Under the pieces are notes generated by a model. The model ran no database searches, was not told where the DNA came from, and saw only the letters and a program-made list of their open reading frames with translations. From contig JAIXUR010000297.1 in assembly GCA_027483425.1 (NCBI GenBank), positions 1 to 7,687 of the forward strand: DNA of 7,687 nucleotides. Direction: 5' to 3'. Origin of the DNA: Cyanobacteriota bacterium (lineage in GTDB: Bacteria > Cyanobacteriota > Cyanobacteriia > Phormidesmidales > Phormidesmidaceae). Below, in pieces: positions 5,970 through 7,687 of the stretch (positions are counted from its first letter, which is position 1; every line of letters begins with the position of its first letter). Both the position numbers and the translations under genes were made by a program.

Positions 5970-6884
5970 CTATTTAACGCCATAGTCTGAGACCCACGGA
6001 TTAAGCTTAAACTCATGGGTGAGATAGTCGATAAAACAACGCACTTTTGCTGAGACAAATCGTCCCCGCCGGTAGACCGCGTGAATGGGCAGCGGGACGG
6101 GCTCATACTCCTTGAGAATGACGCTGAGAGCGTCGGAGGTGAGAAGTTCACCAAACAGCCAAACGGGACAAACGGCAATCCCGATGCCCGCCAAGACGGC
6201 TTCACGAATGGCGGTAGAATTATCAATCTGGAGATTGCCGTTGACCGTGACCTGGGTGGTGCCACCTGTCGGTCGTTGAAAGTGCCACTCGTTGCCCGTG
6301 GCCAGGCGAGTGTACACAATACAGTTGTGCTCGACCAAGGCTTCTGGGGTTTGAGGTTCTGGACGATCGCTAAAATAGGCTGTAGCGGCCACCGTGACAC
6401 GCCGGGTGATGCCAATGCGGTGAATGATCAGCCCTGGATCATTCACCTGCCCGATCCGCAGGGCCAGATCGGTGCCCTCTTCGACCAAGTCCACAAAGCG
6501 ATCGCTCAGGGTCAGATCGAGCCGGATATCGGGGTAGCGCTCCAGAAACCCCGGCAGACAAGGCATGACCTGGTGCTGCCCAAACGCCACAGGGCAGCTG
6601 ACCCGCAAAATGCCCACGGGTTTTTGGCGTTGCCCAACGCTAGCTTCAGCCGCCGCCGCCGCATCCAACAGGTCCTGGCAATGCTGAAAGAATCGTTCCC
6701 CCGCCTGGGTCAATTGCAGCTTGCGGGTGGAGCGGGTCAAGAGCTGCACATCCAGATAATCTTCCAAAGCGGCAATGTGCTTACTGATGGTGGGCTGGGT
6801 GGTGTCGCGTTCACGGGCGACGGCAGAAAAGCTCCCCGTTTCCACGACCCGCACAAAACTCTGCATGCAGTCCAGGCGATCCAT
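5970..6884 (-). CDS. LysR-family transcriptional regulator
   Basis: This 304-residue DNA-binding regulator has an N-terminal winged helix-turn-helix (about 4-62). The recognition region is SAVARERDTTQPTISKHIAAL at 20-40 and is followed by LLTRSTRKLQLTQAG at 48-62. A linker helix comes next, and then a periplasmic-binding-protein-like effector domain (about 90-290) that includes GILRVSCPVAFG at 91-102, the DLALRIG turn at 139-145 and GIGIAVCP at 233-240. The pattern resembles the CrgA/DmlR-like clade. The length is normal. The ATG gives a complete HTH, and GAAG a few bases before it is a weak ribosome binding site. It is divergent from the SDR gene, the usual arrangement for a LysR regulator and its target, so it probably controls that gene and itself. 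The effector is unknown. Confidence 0.95.
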   Translation of the reverse strand: MDRLDCMQSFVRVVETGSFSAVARERDTTQPTISKHIAALEDYLDVQLLTRSTRKLQLTQAGERFFQHCQDLLDAAAAAEASVGQRQKPVGILRVSCPVAFGQHQVMPCLPGFLERYPDIRLDLTLSDRFVDLVEEGTDLALRIGQVNDPGLIIHRIGITRRVTVAATAYFSDRPEPQTPEALVEHNCIVYTRLATGNEWHFQRPTGGTTQVTVNGNLQIDNSTAIREAVLAGIGIAVCPVWLFGELLTSDALSVILKEYEPVPLPIHAVYRRGRFVSAKVRCFIDYLTHEFKLNPWVSDYGVK

Positions 6885-6894
6885 AGCTTCAGCT

Positions 6895-6909
6895 ATTCTA
6901 AATGCGAAT
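6895..6909. promoter_or_regulatory. Candidate LysR operator 1 (T-N11-A inverted repeat)
   Basis: ATTCTAAATGCGAAT is an interrupted palindrome with perfect 4-bp ends, and T6896 and A6908 give the T-N11-A pattern of LysR-type operators. It lies 11-25 bases before the lysR start and overlaps the expected transcription start of the lysR promoter, which suits autorepression. This is inferred from position and symmetry alone. Confidence 0.45.
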
Positions 6910-6911
6910 AA

Positions 6912-6939
6912 ATCATATTCTATTTTCCCATCTTCTCAA
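6912..6939 (-). promoter_or_regulatory. Candidate sigma-70 type promoter for the lysR gene
   Basis: On the minus strand TTGAGA (6939-6934) and TATGAT (6917-6912) each match the consensus at five of six positions, with a 16-base spacer. Transcription would begin near 6905, about 20 bases before the lysR ATG. This is the best promoter-like pair I found in the window. Confidence 0.55.
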
Positions 6940-6948
6940 TCAAATTGA
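6936..6948. promoter_or_regulatory. Candidate LysR operator 2 (T-N11-A inverted repeat)
   Basis: TCAATCAAATTGA has perfect 5-bp arms around a 3-bp centre and fits T-N11-A exactly. It overlaps the lysR -35 element and also TTGAAA at 6945-6950, the only -35-like element facing the SDR gene. Its centre is 40 bp from that of operator 1. A site shared by both promoters is typical of divergent LysR regulons. Confidence 0.45.
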
Positions 6949-6970
6949 AATGAATCAAGATAGGAGCTAT

Positions 6971-7012
6971 GGAAAGCAAGACGGCCCAACCCTAAACGGC
7001 ACCAGGCTTTCC
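6971..7012 (+). other. Possible stem in the SDR gene leader
   Basis: GGAAAGC at 6971-6977 is the reverse complement of GCTTTCC at 7006-7012, giving a 7-bp stem with a 28-base loop, 35 bases before the SDR start codon. A nine-codon frame including the stop, MESKTAQP, starts at 6969 with AGGAG at 6962-6966, but the spacing is too short. No function is assigned. Confidence 0.25.
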
Positions 7013-7047
7013 GGCAAAAGTTTTCATCCTTAATCCAGGAGATTGTT

Positions 7048-7687
7048 ATGAACGTTCAGGAATCCGTTGCTTTCGTTACCGGTGCCAATCGCGGCATTGG
7101 CCAAGCCTACGTCGAGGCCCTAGTGCAAGCGGGTGCCCGCCGCATCTATGTCGCGGCTCGCAGCACCGATACCCTCAAGGACGTGGTGGCGATCGCCCCC
7201 GATCGCATTATTCCCATCGCCTTAGATGTGACCAATCTGGATCAAGTGACAGCGGCGGCCCAGGCGGCCCAGGATGTCACCCTGTTAATTAACAACGCGG
7301 GTGTTTTAGGCTCTGGGGGCTTATTTACCTCCACCAGTGTAGAAACCGCTCAGTGGGAGATGACGACCAATTACTTCGGTACGCTCTCGATGGTTCGCGC
7401 CTTTGCGCCAATTTTGCAGGGCAATGGTGGCGGGGCCATTATCAACATGATGTCGGTAGTATCGGTGGCGAATGCGCCGGTCTTTAGTTCCTACAGTGCC
7501 TCCAAAGCGGCACTGCATTCCCTCACCCAAGGGATTCGGGCTGAATTGGCCGCCCAGGGAACCCAGGTGATTGGCGTCTACCCCGGCCCCGTCGATACGG
7601 CCATGGCCGAGGGCATACCGATGGATAAAATTGCCCCGATCGAAGTGGCTAAGCAGGCTTTACAGGCGGCTGAGATCGGCCTGGATG
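7048..7687 (+). CDS. Short-chain dehydrogenase/reductase (SDR), truncated by the window edge
   Basis: Two hundred and thirteen codons are visible before the right edge; the end of the gene is missing. The protein is a classical SDR, an NAD(P)-dependent cytoplasmic oxidoreductase. The Rossmann motif TGANRGIG is at 11-18, Asp60 follows the third strand (LDVTN), NNAG is at 82-85, and the catalytic set Asn109, Ser136, Tyr149 and Lys153 (YSASK) is complete. PGPVDTAM at 179-186 is the usual segment after the sixth strand. Arg15 and Arg38 after the second strand suggest NADPH rather than NADH, by inference. AGGAGA at 7037-7042 supports ATG 7048. The gene is divergent from lysR, with a 163-bp shared control region. 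The substrate cannot be predicted. Confidence 0.93.
   Translation, partial: MNVQESVAFVTGANRGIGQAYVEALVQAGARRIYVAARSTDTLKDVVAIAPDRIIPIALDVTNLDQVTAAAQAAQDVTLLINNAGVLGSGGLFTSTSVETAQWEMTTNYFGTLSMVRAFAPILQGNGGGAIINMMSVVSVANAPVFSSYSASKAALHSLTQGIRAELAAQGTQVIGVYPGPVDTAMAEGIPMDKIAPIEVAKQALQAAEIGLD

Noticed and set aside
6081..6911. A 276-codon plus-strand frame opposite the lysR gene.
   Set aside because: It is antisense to a complete LysR protein with all expected motifs, and its own translation shows no domain. Long opposite-strand frames are common in GC-rich genes.

Overview
The window looks cyanobacterial. The octamer GCGATCGC, the HIP1 repeat typical of cyanobacterial chromosomes, occurs 11 times in 7.7 kb by hand count (starts at 1577, 2232, 2580, 2586, 2879, 4153, 5119, 5293, 5404, 6498 and 7189). 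The sites are spread over genes on both strands and intergenic DNA. The long hybrid histidine kinase also has the architecture common in filamentous cyanobacteria. I cannot assign a genus.

Layout. Positions 1-207 hold a leader, possibly with the last codons of an upstream gene at 1-30. Positions 208-2783 are a tight, GC-rich, plus-strand operon for an osmoprotectant (glycine betaine/choline/carnitine, OpuC/OsmF-type) ABC importer: binding lipoprotein, ATPase with one CBS-like segment, and permease. A second permease, usual for this family, is absent from the window and could lie upstream. Positions 2784-3069 are intergenic and contain a perfect 13-bp inverted repeat. Positions 3070-5802 encode a 910-residue membrane-bound hybrid histidine kinase (dCache, HAMP, HisKA, HATPase, REC, helical tail) in visibly more AT-rich DNA. 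Positions 5803-5969 separate it from a convergent lysR-type regulator (5970-6884, minus). That regulator is divergent from an SDR oxidoreductase that starts at 7048 and runs off the right edge.

How the genes may work together. The importer genes form one transport unit. The kinase sits directly downstream. Its periplasmic sensor matches the amino-acid-binding dCache signature except that the final Asp is replaced by Asn, which allows the guess that it senses a betaine-like or other non-standard ligand. The LysR regulator and the SDR form a classic divergent regulator/target pair, with two T-N11-A operator candidates and a good lysR promoter in the shared 163-bp gap.

I see no tRNA, rRNA, CRISPR array, transposase or phage gene. 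Most of the content belongs to known families. The most unusual items are a degenerate 15-bp tandem repeat between the first two importer genes, carrying three in-frame amber stops, the long palindrome at 2815-2856, and the altered dCache ligand motif.
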